Assembly (NCBI GenBank): GCA_021819245.1
Contig: JAKARI010000004.1
Coordinates: 1 to 64,000, forward strand
Source of the DNA: Pseudomonadota bacterium
GTDB lineage: Bacteria > Pseudomonadota > Gammaproteobacteria > Acidiferrobacterales > Acidiferrobacteraceae
Reading direction: 5' to 3'
DNA: 64,000 bases
In this document: positions 9,833 to 20,954 of the stretch, in pieces
Layout of the letters: every line of letters begins with the position of its first letter
Numbering within the stretch: position 1 is the first letter of the stretch
The notes under the pieces: generated by a model
The model's database searches: none
What the model saw: the letters and a program-made list of their open reading frames with translations, nothing else
What the model was told of the DNA's origin: nothing
Made by a program: the position numbers and the translations under genes

Positions 9833-11213
9833 CCCCCTAGCCCCCTTGCACCGGGCCCTGGCCGATGTGGTGGGGGCCGACCGCGTGCTCACTGACCCCA
9901 CCGAACGCCATGTCTACGGCTATGACAACTCTCGCAAACACCACCTGCCGGACGCCGTCGTGTTTGCGCTTGCCGAAGAGGAGGTGCGCGGCATCGTAGA
10001 CACATGCCGCGCCCACCGAGTGCCGCTCATCGCGCGCGGCCGTGGGACCGGCACCACGGGCGCCGCCGTGCCCGTGCGTGGGGGCGTCGTGCTGTCACTT
10101 GAGCGCATGCGCCGCATCCTTGCCGTCGACCCCGACAATCGCCTCCTGCGCGCGGAACCCGGGGCCACCAATCAGGACGTGCAGCAGGCGGCGGCGGCGC
10201 ATGGGTTTTTTTGGGCCCCCGACCCCACCAGCGCGAGCTACTGCAGCATAGGCGGCAACATCGCCGTCAACGCGGCGGGGCCGCGCGCGGTCAAATACGG
10301 GACGGTGCGCGAAAACACCCTGGGCCTGCGCGCCGTCACCGGCCGGGGAGACGCGATACGCACCGGGACCGACACCACCAAGGGCGCGGTGGGGTATGAC
10401 CTGACGCGCCTCCTGATCGGTTCCGAAGGGACGCTTGCCATCATCACCCAGGCGACCCTGAAGCTTACCCCGCAAGGCACGGCGCGCCGGACGCTGCGCG
10501 CCATCTACCGTGACATGCACGGCGCCGCCGCGGCGGTCTCGCGCATCATGGCGCAGCCGCAGACACCCTGCGCCCTGGAGTTTCTAGACGGGGCCGCCAT
10601 CGCGATGGTGCCCGACTTCCATAAATCCCTGCCGGCACAGGCCGGCGGCCTGCTTTTGATCGAGGTCGACGGGCCGGAGGCGGCGATGAATGACGCCGTG
10701 GCGGCGATTGCCGCGGCCGCGCGCGGCCCGGGGCTCGTGGAGTGCGTCGCAGCCGGCAGCGAAGGCGAGGCACGAGCGCTCTGGGCGGTACGCAAGGCCC
10801 TGTCGCCAGCGCTGCGCACCCTGGCGCCGAACAAGCTCAACGAGGATGTCGTGGTGCCGGTATCACGGATACCGGAGTTGATTGCGGGACTCGAGGCCTT
10901 AAGCCGCCGCTTCGACATCCCCATCGTGAACTTCGGCCATGCGGGTAACGGCAACATTCACGTCAACATGCTCTATGATTCCCGGAATCCCGAACAGGAA
11001 CAGCGCGCTCGCCCCTGCCTGAGCGAGATCTTCGACCTCGTGCTGCGGCTCGATGGCACCCTGTCCGGGGAGCACGGCGTGGGCATGGAGAAACGCGACT
11101 ATGTCGCGCGCGCGATAGACCCGCCGACACTGGCGCTCATGCGCGCCATCAAGGCGCAGTTCGACCCGGACGGCATTCTCAATCCGGACAAGCTTTTTCC
11201 GCAGAACCCCTGA
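9825..11213 (+). CDS. FAD-binding oxidoreductase, GlcD/D-lactate dehydrogenase family
   Basis: [15 protein letters not shown]-binding motif, [18 protein letters not shown]-terminal [10 protein letters not shown] and [10 protein letters not shown] motifs. Confidence 0.9.
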   Translation: MNNPLAPLHRALADVVGADRVLTDPTERHVYGYDNSRKHHLPDAVVFALAEEEVRGIVDTCRAHRVPLIARGRGTGTTGAAVPVRGGVVLSLERMRRILAVDPDNRLLRAEPGATNQDVQQAAAAHGFFWAPDPTSASYCSIGGNIAVNAAGPRAVKYGTVRENTLGLRAVTGRGDAIRTGTDTTKGAVGYDLTRLLIGSEGTLAIITQATLKLTPQGTARRTLRAIYRDMHGAAAAVSRIMAQPQTPCALEFLDGAAIAMVPDFHKSLPAQAGGLLLIEVDGPEAAMNDAVAAIAAAARGPGLVECVAAGSEGEARALWAVRKALSPALRTLAPNKLNEDVVVPVSRIPELIAGLEALSRRFDIPIVNFGHAGNGNIHVNMLYDSRNPEQEQRARPCLSEIFDLVLRLDGTLSGEHGVGMEKRDYVARAIDPPTLALMRAIKAQFDPDGILNPDKLFPQNP

Positions 11214-11238
11214 TCACCATCGCACCTATGGAGGCCCC

Positions 11239-11955
11239 ATGCACAGTCGCCGTTTCCTAGTCTTGCTCCTGACGGCCTCGCTTGCCGGCACCACCGCGTA
11301 CGCGAGCCCCATCGATAGTCTGAGCGCCATAAGCCAGGCGCAGTTCCAGAATTTGACCAGCGACCTCGGCGCGGCGCTCAGTTACAAAGACATGATGCCC
11401 GCCGCGCCCCTTGGCCTCACCGGCTTTGACGTCGGGGTGACCGCCATGGATACCCATGTCGATTATGCCGGTGCCCTGCAGGGGGCGACCGGCTCGAGCG
11501 CCAGCAATCTCTTCGTGCCAAGCCTGCAGGCGCAAAAGGGACTGCCGCTTGGTTTCGATGTCGGACTCACCTATGGCGGCATCCCCGGCAGCAATGTCCG
11601 TGTCGTCGGGGGAGATATCAGCTATGCCGTGATCGGCGGGGGGCTGCTTGCGCCGGCGCTCACCGTGCGCGGGACCTATACGAGGATGCTGGGGGTGAGC
11701 CAGATGGGGCTCAATACCCGCTCGGTCGAGCTCTGTCTGTCCAAGGGTTTCGTATTCATCACCCCCTACATCGGGGTCGGGCGAGTTCGCACCGCCGGCA
11801 TCCCGCGCGTCGGCACCCTGTCTGACGTGACCGTCGACGACACCAAGGAATATGTCGGCGCCGACTTCAATCTGGGGCTCCTCAATCTCGACCTCGAGGT
11901 CGACCGCATGGCGGGCTCCACGTCGTACGGGGCGAACATCGGCTGGCGCCTCTAA
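11239..11955 (+). CDS. putative outer-membrane beta-barrel protein (YfaZ-like)
   Basis: Signal peptide, alternating beta-strand pattern, terminal NIGWRL aromatic/hydrophobic end. Confidence 0.55.
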   Translation: MHSRRFLVLLLTASLAGTTAYASPIDSLSAISQAQFQNLTSDLGAALSYKDMMPAAPLGLTGFDVGVTAMDTHVDYAGALQGATGSSASNLFVPSLQAQKGLPLGFDVGLTYGGIPGSNVRVVGGDISYAVIGGGLLAPALTVRGTYTRMLGVSQMGLNTRSVELCLSKGFVFITPYIGVGRVRTAGIPRVGTLSDVTVDDTKEYVGADFNLGLLNLDLEVDRMAGSTSYGANIGWRL

Positions 11956-12006
11956 AGCGGCTTGAAGACGCGCGCCTGACGGGCCGGCCGAAGGGCGCAG
12001 GCCGGG

Positions 12007-12282
12007 TCACTGGCTGTCGGACTGCAACACCGACATCTGGCGGGCATTGATGAGCGCGGGCTTTGTCCCCGTGAAGGGCTCGAGGTTGTGGCCCAGGAGA
12101 TCGACCGCATACCAGCCGTGACCCTTGCGCGCCACGACCCGGAAATGCAGCATCGCCATAGACACCGCCGCCGTATAGGTCTTGCCGACCGAAAGCACAC
12201 CGGGAGGTGGCGTGCGGGTACACCCATCAAGCGCGGCCGCCATCATGACCGCCGCCACAACTCTCCGGTACGACCTATGCAT
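12007..12282 (-). CDS. small putative lipoprotein
   Basis: Signal peptide with Cys at lipobox-like ALDGC; 91 aa. Confidence 0.5.
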   Translation of the reverse strand: MHRSYRRVVAAVMMAAALDGCTRTPPPGVLSVGKTYTAAVSMAMLHFRVVARKGHGWYAVDLLGHNLEPFTGTKPALINARQMSVLQSDSQ

Positions 12283-12419
12283 AATCGACCTCGGGAAGAC
12301 CTCATGTCACGGGCACCTCGTAGGTCCCAGTATAGGGTCAAGCGGGGCGGCCCGGCAAAGCCCGGACCGGGCACTGCCGGCCCCAGGGCGCGCGCATCCC
12401 CGCTGACAGGGCTTGGAGA

Positions 12420-12812
12420 CTATTTGACGCGCCGCAGCGCCGGCGTCTTGCGGCCTGCCGGGCCCTCCGCGGAAGGTGCGGCCGGCGCCGGCGGCGGCTC
12501 CTCATCCTCACCCTCGAACGACAGACCGCGACCATTCTCGCGCGCGTAGATGGCCAGTACCGCCAGGATAGGCAGCGTCACAAGAAACGGCTGGCCGCCG
12601 AAACGCGCCTGGAAACTCAATGTCTCATCGTGAATCATGAAGTTGCGCACCGCGCGCGGATCGACGTTGAGCGTGATACGCCCGTCCTCGGCACGTCCCG
12701 GCGGGACCTGTACGCCGGGACGCGCGACATCGATCAGAATGAACGGGCTGAAACCGGATTCGACGGCCCACTGGTAGACGGCGCCCACGAGGTGCGTCCG
12801 CAATCCCGCCAT
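12420..12812 (-). CDS. sspB: ClpXP protease specificity-enhancing factor
   Basis: SspB core (FNVDPRAV-like region, FQARFGG, ILAVLAIYARENG) and C-terminal ClpX-binding-like tail LRRVK; start overlaps sspA stop. Confidence 0.9.
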   Translation of the reverse strand: MAGLRTHLVGAVYQWAVESGFSPFILIDVARPGVQVPPGRAEDGRITLNVDPRAVRNFMIHDETLSFQARFGGQPFLVTLPILAVLAIYARENGRGLSFEGEDEEPPPAPAAPSAEGPAGRKTPALRRVK

Positions 12813-13450
12813 CAGCGCCGCATGTCCTGTTCGGCATCGGTCAGGCTCGCGCGAAACGGCTTGCGCGCGAACAGGCGCTCGGCGTAATCGAGAATCGGTT
12901 TGGCCTGGCGCGGCAATTCGATGTCGTAATGGGGCAGCCGCCACAGGAGCGGGGCCAGCGCACAATCCGCGAGCGTGAACTCGTCGCCCAGGAGATGGGC
13001 CTGTTCCTTGAAGATCGGCGAGATCACCGTAAGGCCGTCGCGGATGATGGTGCGCGCGCGCTGCGCGAGCCGCTTGTCATCCCCCTCAAGATCCGGAAAC
13101 AGGTCGTACCAATCGCGATTGAACCGCCACAGCATGAGACGCGCCCGGCCGCGGGTGACCGGGTCCACGGGCATGAGCGGGGGGTGTGGCAGACGCTCAT
13201 CCAGGTACTCTATGATGATATGCGACTCGTAGAGCACGAGATCGCGATCCACCATCGTCGGCACCTGGTTGTACGGATTGAGCTCGGCGAGTTCGCGGGG
13301 CTTTTTCTTGAGGTCAACGTGAATGATCTGGCACTCTACGTCCTTTTCCAGAAGGACAATGCGCGCCTTATGGCTGAACGGGCAAGTGACTCCAGAATAC
13401 AGTGTCATGATGGGTTTGCGGACGGCGGGAATAGCCATGCTTATCTCCAT
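12812..13450 (-). CDS. sspA: stringent starvation protein A (GST-fold)
   Basis: MTLYSGVTCPFSHKARIVLLEKDVE, LDERLPHPPLMPVDP; adjacent to sspB. Confidence 0.93.
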   Translation of the reverse strand: MEISMAIPAVRKPIMTLYSGVTCPFSHKARIVLLEKDVECQIIHVDLKKKPRELAELNPYNQVPTMVDRDLVLYESHIIIEYLDERLPHPPLMPVDPVTRGRARLMLWRFNRDWYDLFPDLEGDDKRLAQRARTIIRDGLTVISPIFKEQAHLLGDEFTLADCALAPLLWRLPHYDIELPRQAKPILDYAERLFARKPFRASLTDAEQDMRR

Positions 13451-13624
13451 GCCCCAACATGCGTCGGATCTACGGCCACAACCATTGCGACAAGCCTCCG
13501 GGTGCCTGGAAAGGCGATGTTTGCGTCCTTATACCGAAGACGGGCTTAGCTTCTGGGCCGCAAATCGCGTAATTTTACTCTATTACGACAAGCCCGCCTA
13601 GGGCACAACCGGCCTGGAGGCCCC

Positions 13625-14806
13625 ATGTCCCTTTCCCACCGCCTTGTCTTCCTTGCGCGCGTCCTGATTGGCGGCCTGGCGCTCGCCTTTGTCATCCTGC
13701 TCGTGCGGCCGCAGCTCATCGCCCATGGCCCCACGGTCGTCATACGCGAGTCGGCGCCCAGCAAGGCGCAGACGCAGGGGCCGGTCTCTTACGCCTATGC
13801 CGTCAAGAAGGCCGCCAACGCTGTCGTGAATATTAACACGGCCAAGGTCGTGGTGATGCACCCGAGCCAGGGTCCGGGATTTCCATTCTTTGCGCCATTT
13901 CCCCGGCAACAGCCGCCGCAGGGCCAAAAACGCGTGGAGACGAGCCTGGGGTCCGGGGTGATCATCAGCACAAGCGGCTACATCCTGACCAACTACCACG
14001 TCATTCGTGGGGCCGATGCCATCCGTGTCTTTCTCAAAGACGGGCGCAGCGCCAAGGCGCGCGTCGTAGGCGTAGACCCCGCCACCGACCTCGCGGTCCT
14101 CAAGATCCATCTGCGCGGATTGACGGCCATAACCCTCGGGCACACCTCCGATACGGTCGTAGGCGAGGTGGTGCTCGCCATCGGCGACCCCTTTGGTATC
14201 GGTCAGACGGTCACGATGGGCATCGTGAGCGCAACCGGCCGCGATGAGCTGGGCCTAAACCCGATCGAAAACTTCATTCAAACAGATGCCGCCATCAATC
14301 CCGGAAACTCGGGCGGGGCACTCATCAACACCGAAGGCCACCTGATCGGCATCGACAGCGCGATCTACACGCACAGTGGTGGGTTTCAGGGGATCGGCTT
14401 TGCCATTCCCGTCAATCTGGCGCGCCATGTCTTTCGCCAAATCGTCAAATATGGGCATGTGATCGAAGGCTGGGTGGGGGTTGCCGGTCAGACGCTTACG
14501 CCGGCGCTGGCCCGCGCCTTGAAACTGCCCACGGGCACACGGGGCGTGGTGGTGGCGGCGGTCTACAATAACGGCCCGGCGGCACAGGCCGGGATACGCC
14601 CGGGAGACGTCATCTATGCGATCAACGGCCGGCCGCTGCGCTCGGCCAATCGCGCCCTGCTCACGATTGCGGATACAAAACCGGGGACGCCCGTCACCTT
14701 GGGTATCTTGCGCACCGGCCGGCGCCTCGCCATTCGCCTGATTGTCGGGACACGGCCGCCCCTGAAGAACATGGCATCGGTGGCCCAAGCGCCCCCCGCG
14801 CCCTGA
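13625..14806 (+). CDS. membrane-anchored HtrA-family serine protease (DegS/AlgW-like), one PDZ domain
   Basis: N-terminal TM, triad motifs TNYHVI, ATDLAVLKI, GNSGGAL, single PDZ. Confidence 0.92.
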   Translation: MSLSHRLVFLARVLIGGLALAFVILLVRPQLIAHGPTVVIRESAPSKAQTQGPVSYAYAVKKAANAVVNINTAKVVVMHPSQGPGFPFFAPFPRQQPPQGQKRVETSLGSGVIISTSGYILTNYHVIRGADAIRVFLKDGRSAKARVVGVDPATDLAVLKIHLRGLTAITLGHTSDTVVGEVVLAIGDPFGIGQTVTMGIVSATGRDELGLNPIENFIQTDAAINPGNSGGALINTEGHLIGIDSAIYTHSGGFQGIGFAIPVNLARHVFRQIVKYGHVIEGWVGVAGQTLTPALARALKLPTGTRGVVVAAVYNNGPAAQAGIRPGDVIYAINGRPLRSANRALLTIADTKPGTPVTLGILRTGRRLAIRLIVGTRPPLKNMASVAQAPPAP

Positions 14807-15514
14807 AGGGCCGGCCCTCCTTGAGGCGCCGGCCTGTCAAGGGGCGCCTGGGCGGCCCTCCCCTCGAGGGCCTCGGCCAAGCCATGCGGCATCACGGCGC
14901 GAATCGGCTGAATCGCCGAGGGGGGCCGGTGCGTGCCGCGTGCGGGCGCTGGCGCCGCCGCTCGGGTTATAACACCCCACGATACGGGGCACGAGCGCCC
15001 AAGGCAGGGCTTGCAGGCTGAGGGCGGTTATGCGCTTTCTGCGCGCCGTGTCGGCCTTCGGCTGCGCGATCCATCCGCATCTGTACCCGGCGGGCGCAGG
15101 GCACCCCCTGTCAGGTCTCCGGGTCATGGCTGACCCCGCGGGGGGCCTATGCGGAGCGATGGAGGGGCTCGCGCGGGCGCCGACGATCACCCCAGACGGG
15201 GGCATGGCCTGGTTGGGCGCCCGTGCGGCGGGGGCCACGCCGTCCGGTCCCTCGCACCGCGGGCCCGCCAGGGCCCCGCCCGGGGCGCCACGGGGCAAGC
15301 GGGACAGGGGACCAAACCCCCGTGATGACCCACCCGCGCCCGAGCGGGTCCGGCGCCAAAGCCCCCTGGGGGGCCATGATGGAAGGCGGTTCGTGCCCCG
15401 GATCGTGCGCACGCCCGCGCCTGGACCACCCCCATGCGATCCGTAGCCGCGGGCCCTGTGGCCAACCCCGATCTCACCCCAGAACCGGCACACGCCCATG
15501 ATCAGGGCGAGCCC

Positions 15515-16381
15515 TTATTCGCCCGACGGCGGCCTCGGGGGGCGCCGCCGGCGCCGCGGACGACGCCGTGGCGGCGATGGGGGCGTCGCTACCCTCGGCG
15601 GCGAGGCGGGAGGCGGCGGCTCGTCTGGCTCGGCGGGTTCGTTTGGCGTCGGCCGTGGCCGAACGCGATAGGCGACCAGCAGGCCCAGCTCGAATAGCCC
15701 CCACATGGCAAGCGCCAGCATGGTCTGCGAAAACGCGTCGGGTGGCGTGATGATGGCCGCGAGAATAAAGGACCCCAGAATGACGTAACGGCGCTTGCCC
15801 GATAAGGTCTCCGGGCGCAGGACCCCCATGAGCACCAGAAGCACGATCGCGACCGGCACCTCGAAGGCGAGCCCGAATGCGAAAAACAACGTCAGGACGA
15901 AGTTGAGGTAGTGATTGATATCGGTCATCACCCGCACGCCCGCCGGCGCGGCATGGGCAAAGAACCCGAAGGCCAGGGGAAAGATCAGAAAATACGCGAA
16001 GGCCATCCCCAGGTAAAAAAGCAATGTGCTTGACACCAGGAGCGGCGTGACCAGGCGGCGCTCGCGCTGGTAGAGCCCTGGGGCCACGAACGCCCACACC
16101 TGGTACAGGATATAGGGGACGGCGATGGCCACCGCAGTCGCAAGCGCGAGCTTGAGCGGCGCAACGAAGGTCGACGGGAGATTGGTGGCGATCAGGGCCC
16201 CGTTACGCGGCAGCACGGCGGTCAAGGGGCGCGCCAGATAGCGGTAGAGGATATTGCGGAATGGAAACAAGCCGACGAATAACACCAGCACCGCGATCGC
16301 CGAGCGCATGATGCGGGCCCGCAGTTCGAGGAGGTGTTCGATGAAGCTTGCCTCGGCGCCCTCGGACGCCTTCGCTGCCAT
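15515..16381 (-). CDS. tatC: Sec-independent translocase TatC with extended Pro/Arg-rich C-terminal tail
   Basis: FIEHLLELRARIMRS, polytopic TatC core (FAYFLIFPLAFGFF), downstream of tatB. Confidence 0.95.
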   Translation of the reverse strand: MAAKASEGAEASFIEHLLELRARIMRSAIAVLVLFVGLFPFRNILYRYLARPLTAVLPRNGALIATNLPSTFVAPLKLALATAVAIAVPYILYQVWAFVAPGLYQRERRLVTPLLVSSTLLFYLGMAFAYFLIFPLAFGFFAHAAPAGVRVMTDINHYLNFVLTLFFAFGLAFEVPVAIVLLVLMGVLRPETLSGKRRYVILGSFILAAIITPPDAFSQTMLALAMWGLFELGLLVAYRVRPRPTPNEPAEPDEPPPPASPPRVATPPSPPRRRPRRRRRPPRPPSGE

Positions 16382-16806
16382 CAGTCTTTCCTAGGGCTTG
16401 AGCCCCCTCCGGCAGAGGCGTGGCGTGCCGGCGGCCGCCGCGGCCGGCGACGGCGCCGCCGGGATGGGGCCGGGCGCGGGCGGCGCGGGGTGTCGGCCGA
16501 GTCCTCGAGCGCCGGCGGCACGCGATCCGGGGATTCGTCGCCCAGCGACTCCTGCCACTCGCTGGGCAACGAATCCCCGAGCAGGGCCTTGGTGCGTTGC
16601 CACTCCTGATTGAGCTCGCGCAACGGCGCAAGATGCTCGGTGCCGACCTGACCGTCCAGATCCTCTTTCATCTTCGCCATGAAACGCCGCGCGCGCGCCA
16701 CCCACCGCCCCGCGCTGCGCGCGGCATCCGGCAGATGACGGGGATCAAAAACGATGACCGCGACGACCCCTATGATCAGGAGTTCCGCGAAGCTGAAATC
16801 AAACAT
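16381..16806 (-). CDS. tatB: Sec-independent translocase TatB
   Basis: MFDFSFAELLIIGVVAVIVFDPRHLPDAAR; Arg-rich C-terminal tail. Confidence 0.93.
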   Translation of the reverse strand: MFDFSFAELLIIGVVAVIVFDPRHLPDAARSAGRWVARARRFMAKMKEDLDGQVGTEHLAPLRELNQEWQRTKALLGDSLPSEWQESLGDESPDRVPPALEDSADTPRRPRPAPSRRRRRRPRRPPARHASAGGGSSPRKD

Positions 16807-16818
16807 CCGCCCCCAGGC

Positions 16819-17082
16819 CTAGCCCTTGCGTGTATGCGCCGCGCTTTTGGCCTTGGGCCCATCGGCGGCGCGGGCCTGCCCTTCGATGACACGGCCCGTA
16901 TTGGCAGCAGGCTGAGCGGCGTCCTCTTCCTCGCCTTTCGCGGACTCTTCCTTCATGGCGTTTCGAAAGTTCTTGATGGCGCCGCCAAGGTCGCTACCGA
17001 TATTGCGTACCTTGCTTGTGCCAAACAGCAAGATCACGACCGCCAGTATGACCAAAAGGTGCCAGATACTAAATAAATCCAT
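16819..17082 (-). CDS. tatA: Sec-independent translocase TatA
   Basis: [39 protein letters not shown]. Confidence 0.95.
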   Translation of the reverse strand: MDLFSIWHLLVILAVVILLFGTSKVRNIGSDLGGAIKNFRNAMKEESAKGEEEDAAQPAANTGRVIEGQARAADGPKAKSAAHTRKG

Positions 17083-17091
17083 AGCCGCCTC

Positions 17092-17427
17092 CTAAAAACC
17101 GGGCAACCGGCCACCGCCCAGCACATGAATATGCAAATGGGGGATCTCCTGGCCGCCGCCAGGCCCCGTATTGATGATGGTCCGAAAGCCGTCGTCGAGG
17201 CCGGCCCGGCGCGCCACCTCCGGCACAACCGCAAGCGCATGCGCCATGATCTCCGCATGCTCCGGCCCCACCTCATTCAAGCTCTGAATATGCTCACGCG
17301 TTATGACAAGCATATGCACCGGGGCCTTGGGATACTTGTCGGCAATCACGATGAGCCGCTCATCCTCATAGAGTCGCGGGACCGGGATTTGGTTTCCGAC
17401 GATCTGGCAGAAAATACATGACGCCAT
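17092..17427 (-). CDS. hinT: HIT-family nucleotide-binding protein (HinT-like)
   Basis: CIFCQIV start and HLHIHVLGG histidine triad. Confidence 0.93.
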   Translation of the reverse strand: MASCIFCQIVGNQIPVPRLYEDERLIVIADKYPKAPVHMLVITREHIQSLNEVGPEHAEIMAHALAVVPEVARRAGLDDGFRTIINTGPGGGQEIPHLHIHVLGGGRLPGF

Positions 17428-17429
17428 GG

Positions 17430-17753
17430 CTATCCCTCGTGGCGGCTTGCCTTTTCCTCGATGCCCGACCGCCCCATGCGGGCCTTGAGTTCCGCCAGGA
17501 TCTGCTCGGGCGCGATATCCCGATAGGCGAGCATCACCAGGCAGTGAAACCACAGATCGGCGGTCTCATGAACCAAGGCCGCGGGGTCATCCCCCTTGGC
17601 CGCAATGACGGTCTCGATGGCCTCTTCGCCGACCTTCTTTAAGATACCGTCCAGGCCCTTTCGGTAGAGGGAGGCCACATAAGAGGCCTTCGGGTCGGCC
17701 CCCGCCCGGGCCTTCAGGATCGCATAGAGCTCGGAGAGCACCTCGTCTGCCAT
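17430..17753 (-). CDS. hisE: phosphoribosyl-ATP pyrophosphatase
   Basis: EEAIETVIAAKGDD and DLWFHCLVMLAY motifs; his cluster. Confidence 0.95.
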   Translation of the reverse strand: MADEVLSELYAILKARAGADPKASYVASLYRKGLDGILKKVGEEAIETVIAAKGDDPAALVHETADLWFHCLVMLAYRDIAPEQILAELKARMGRSGIEEKASRHEG

Positions 17754-17754
17754 T

Positions 17755-18171
17755 CTACTCCCGATCCGGGGTTTGCGCTGCCCGCCCATAAATATCGCTC
17801 GCCGGCTTCAAGACCGGATCCTCGGGCACGAAGCCATCGCCGCGCAACGGCGAGAAAAAACAGCTCTCGCGCCCGGTATGACAGGCAATGCCCCCGACCT
17901 GCTCTACGATAAGCAGCAGCGCATCCCCGTCACAATCCAGCCGTACCTCGAGGAGACGCTGAATGTGGCCCGATTCTTCCCCTTTGCGCCACAGGCGGCC
18001 GCGCGACCGCGACCAATAGACCGCCCGGCCCTCCGCCAACGTCGTGGCCAGGGCCTCGGCGTTCATCCACGCCAGCATCAACACCCGCCCGCTCTTTGCA
18101 TCCTGAGCAATGGCCGGCACCAGCCCATCAGCCCCCCACTTGACCTGGACCCTCCACGGCGGGGGGTTCAC
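17755..18171 (-). CDS. hisI: phosphoribosyl-AMP cyclohydrolase
   Basis: [40 protein letters not shown] motifs. Confidence 0.96.
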   Translation of the reverse strand: MNPPPWRVQVKWGADGLVPAIAQDAKSGRVLMLAWMNAEALATTLAEGRAVYWSRSRGRLWRKGEESGHIQRLLEVRLDCDGDALLLIVEQVGGIACHTGRESCFFSPLRGDGFVPEDPVLKPASDIYGRAAQTPDRE

Positions 18172-18923
18172 GGGCGCACCTCGATGCCGCGGCTTGCCAT
18201 GTAGCGCTTGGCATCGCCTACCGAAAACTCTCCGAAATGAAAGATGCTCGCCGCCAGCACGGCATCGGCATGCCCCTGAAGGACCCCGTCGGCCAAATGC
18301 GCGAGCGTCCCCACCCCACCCGAGGCGATCACCGGCACCGACACCGCATCGGCCACCGCGCGGGTCAGGGACAGGTCGAATCCATCGCGCGTGCCATCAC
18401 GATCCATGCTCGTCAGCAGGATCTCGCCGGCACCGAAATCGGCCATGCGCACCGCCCACTCGATCGCATCGAGGCCCGTGGCGCGCCGGCCGCCATGCGT
18501 GAACACCTGCCAGTGGCCGTCCACCGCCTTGGCATCGACCGCGACCACCAGGCATTGCGCCCCGAAATGATCGGCCGCCTCCTTGATGAAATCGGGGCGC
18601 TCGACGGCCGCTGAGTTGATGCTCACCTTGTCGGCGCCGGCATTGAGCATGCGGCGGACATCGGCCACCGACCGCACCCCGCCGCCCACGGTGAGCGGGA
18701 TGAAGACCTGCGCGGCGATCGCCTCGACTACGGACACCATGGTTGCGCGCCCCTCATGGCTTGCGCTGATGTCGAGAAAGGTCAGTTCGTCGGCGCCCTG
18801 CTCATCATAATGGCGGGCGGCCGCGACCGGATCGCCGGCATCCCGAATCTCCTGAAACCGCACGCCCTTGACCACCCGCCCGGAATCGACGTCGAGACAG
18901 GGGATGACGCGCCGGGCCAGCAT
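18168..18923 (-). CDS. hisF: imidazole glycerol phosphate synthase cyclase subunit
   Basis: [36 protein letters not shown] motifs. Confidence 0.97.
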   Translation of the reverse strand: MLARRVIPCLDVDSGRVVKGVRFQEIRDAGDPVAAARHYDEQGADELTFLDISASHEGRATMVSVVEAIAAQVFIPLTVGGGVRSVADVRRMLNAGADKVSINSAAVERPDFIKEAADHFGAQCLVVAVDAKAVDGHWQVFTHGGRRATGLDAIEWAVRMADFGAGEILLTSMDRDGTRDGFDLSLTRAVADAVSVPVIASGGVGTLAHLADGVLQGHADAVLAASIFHFGEFSVGDAKRYMASRGIEVRP

Positions 18924-19681
18924 CAGGCGGTCGCACTGCTGCCAGACCGATCGAGATCGTCGGCCAGGCGCTGCGCCTCGCGCAGATTGAGCTTGCCCTC
19001 ATAAAGGGCGCGGCCGGTAATGGCGCCCTGCACCCCGGCGTCGGCTATGGCACACAGCCTGCGGATGTCCTCGAGGCTTGCAATCCCGCCCGAGGCGATG
19101 ACCGGGATCGAGATCGACGCCGCAAGCCTGCGCGTATCCTCGATATTGACCCCATGCATCATGCCGTCGCGGCCGATATCCGTGTAGATCACCGCCTCGA
19201 CCCCGTCGTCCTGATAGCGATGCACCAAGTCCACGACATCATGCCCCGACAGCTTCGACCAGCCATCGGTCGCGACCTTGCCTTCCTTGGCATCGAGACC
19301 GACGAGGATGTGTCCCGGAAACTCCGCGCACATGTCGCCCACGAAATGGGGCATGTTCACCGCCTTGGTGCCAAGAATGACATAGCGGACCCCGGCGTCG
19401 AGGTAAGTCTGAATGGTCTCCTCGGTGCGAATGCCCCCGCCGACCTGAATGACGATATCGGGGTAGTTGCGGGCGATCTCGTGAATGACGCGGGCATTGA
19501 CCGGCTCGCCGGCGAACGCCCCGTTGAGGTCAACCACATGGATACGCCGGGCGCCCTCTTCGGCCCAGCGGCCGGCCACCTCCACCGGATCGCTCGAAAA
19601 CACCGTCTCGTCATCCATCCGGCCCTGCCGCAGCCGCACGCAGCGGCCGTCCTTCAGGTCAATCGCTGGAATGATTAGCAT
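18923..19681 (-). CDS. hisA: phosphoribosylformimino-AICAR ribotide isomerase
   Basis: [41 protein letters not shown]. Confidence 0.97.
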   Translation of the reverse strand: MLIIPAIDLKDGRCVRLRQGRMDDETVFSSDPVEVAGRWAEEGARRIHVVDLNGAFAGEPVNARVIHEIARNYPDIVIQVGGGIRTEETIQTYLDAGVRYVILGTKAVNMPHFVGDMCAEFPGHILVGLDAKEGKVATDGWSKLSGHDVVDLVHRYQDDGVEAVIYTDIGRDGMMHGVNIEDTRRLAASISIPVIASGGIASLEDIRRLCAIADAGVQGAITGRALYEGKLNLREAQRLADDLDRSGSSATA

Positions 19682-20325
19682 TTCTCGGTCTGCCCGTCCC
19701 AAGCCATGAAGTTTTGAAGCAGGCGCAAGCCGGTGCGCTGGCTCTTCTCTGGATGGAATTGTACCGCAAAGATGTTTCCATAGGCCGCAGCCGATGTAAA
19801 GCGCACCCCATAGTCGGTGACGCCGGCCGTCTCCGGTGCCGTGGCGGTATCGGCGTAATAGCTATGCACGAAGTAAAACCGCGCGCCATCGGCTATGCCC
19901 TCCCACAGCGGGTGCGCGCGCTGCTGCCAGACCTGGTTCCAGCCCATGTGCGGCACCTTGAGCGGCACACCCTCGCTATCGACAGTCCTTGGGAACAGGC
20001 GCACATCCCCCGGAAAGAGCGCGAGCCCTGGGGTGCTGCCCCCTTCCTCGCTACGCTCGTAGAGGGCCTGCAGGCCCAGGCAGATCCCCAGAAACGGGCG
20101 CGTACGCGCGGCCTGCAAGACCGCATCACGCAGGTCGTCGCGCACCAAGGCCTGCATGCACCCCTTGATGGCGCCCTGCCCCGGAAACACCACGCGATCG
20201 GCCGCGCTCACCGCGCGCGCGTCCGCCGCGAGGGTCACGCGCGCCTCGGGGGCGACATGCTCGAGGGCCTTGGCCACTGAACGCAGATTCCCCATGCCGT
20301 AATCCAACACCGCGACTTTCGACAT
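19675..20325 (-). CDS. hisH: imidazole glycerol phosphate synthase glutaminase subunit
   Basis: [27 protein letters not shown]. Confidence 0.97.
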   Translation of the reverse strand: MSKVAVLDYGMGNLRSVAKALEHVAPEARVTLAADARAVSAADRVVFPGQGAIKGCMQALVRDDLRDAVLQAARTRPFLGICLGLQALYERSEEGGSTPGLALFPGDVRLFPRTVDSEGVPLKVPHMGWNQVWQQRAHPLWEGIADGARFYFVHSYYADTATAPETAGVTDYGVRFTSAAAYGNIFAVQFHPEKSQRTGLRLLQNFMAWDGQTEKC

Positions 20326-20331
20326 GGCCGA

Positions 20332-20919
20332 CTAAAGGCTACCCTTGGTGGACGGGACCTGCAGGGTGGCGCGCGCATCGCTTGTAAGCGCCATGCGCAA
20401 CGCGCGCCCCAAGGCCTTGAACAAGGTTTCGGCGACGTGATGCGCATTGTGCCCGGCGAGCACATCGACATGCACGGTGATGCGCGCATGGTTGACGAAA
20501 CCGCGCAGGAACTCCTCTATGAGGTCGACATCGAAGTCGTGAATGCGGGCGCGCGCGAACGTGGCCCGGTAAAAGAGCCCGGGGCGCCCCGACAAATCGA
20601 CAACCACGCGCGACAGGGCCTCATCGAGCGGCACATAGGCGTGCCCATAGCGGGTCAATCCGGCCTTGTCACCCATCGCCTGGGCCAGCGCCTGGCCGAG
20701 CGTGATACCGATGTCCTCGACCGTATGATGGGCGTCGATCGCAAGGTCGCCTGCCGCCTCGACGGTCAAATCCATGAGCCCATGACGCGCCACCTGATCG
20801 AGCATGTGTTCGAAAAACGGCAGGCCCGTCTTGAGGCGCGATACACCGCCGCCATCGATCGTCAAGGTTACCGCGACCTCGGTCTCCAGGGTCTTTCTCA
20901 CGACATTTGCCGTTCGCAC
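20332..20919 (-). CDS. hisB: imidazoleglycerol-phosphate dehydratase (monofunctional)
   Basis: [38 protein letters not shown] start inferred ([14 protein letters not shown]). Confidence 0.95.
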   Translation of the reverse strand: MRTANVVRKTLETEVAVTLTIDGGGVSRLKTGLPFFEHMLDQVARHGLMDLTVEAAGDLAIDAHHTVEDIGITLGQALAQAMGDKAGLTRYGHAYVPLDEALSRVVVDLSGRPGLFYRATFARARIHDFDVDLIEEFLRGFVNHARITVHVDVLAGHNAHHVAETLFKALGRALRMALTSDARATLQVPSTKGSL

Positions 20920-20954
20920 AACCGCTCCTCTCAAATGGCCGCTGCCGAAACAGC

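Noticed and set aside
15030-15446. 138-aa + strand ORF
   Set aside because: Low complexity PGARP-rich translation with no start context or homology signal
14837-15499. 220-aa - strand ORF in the spacer upstream of tatC
   Set aside because: Several mutually overlapping ORFs on both strands, no motif, Pro/Gly/Arg/Ala-biased; not credible as a gene
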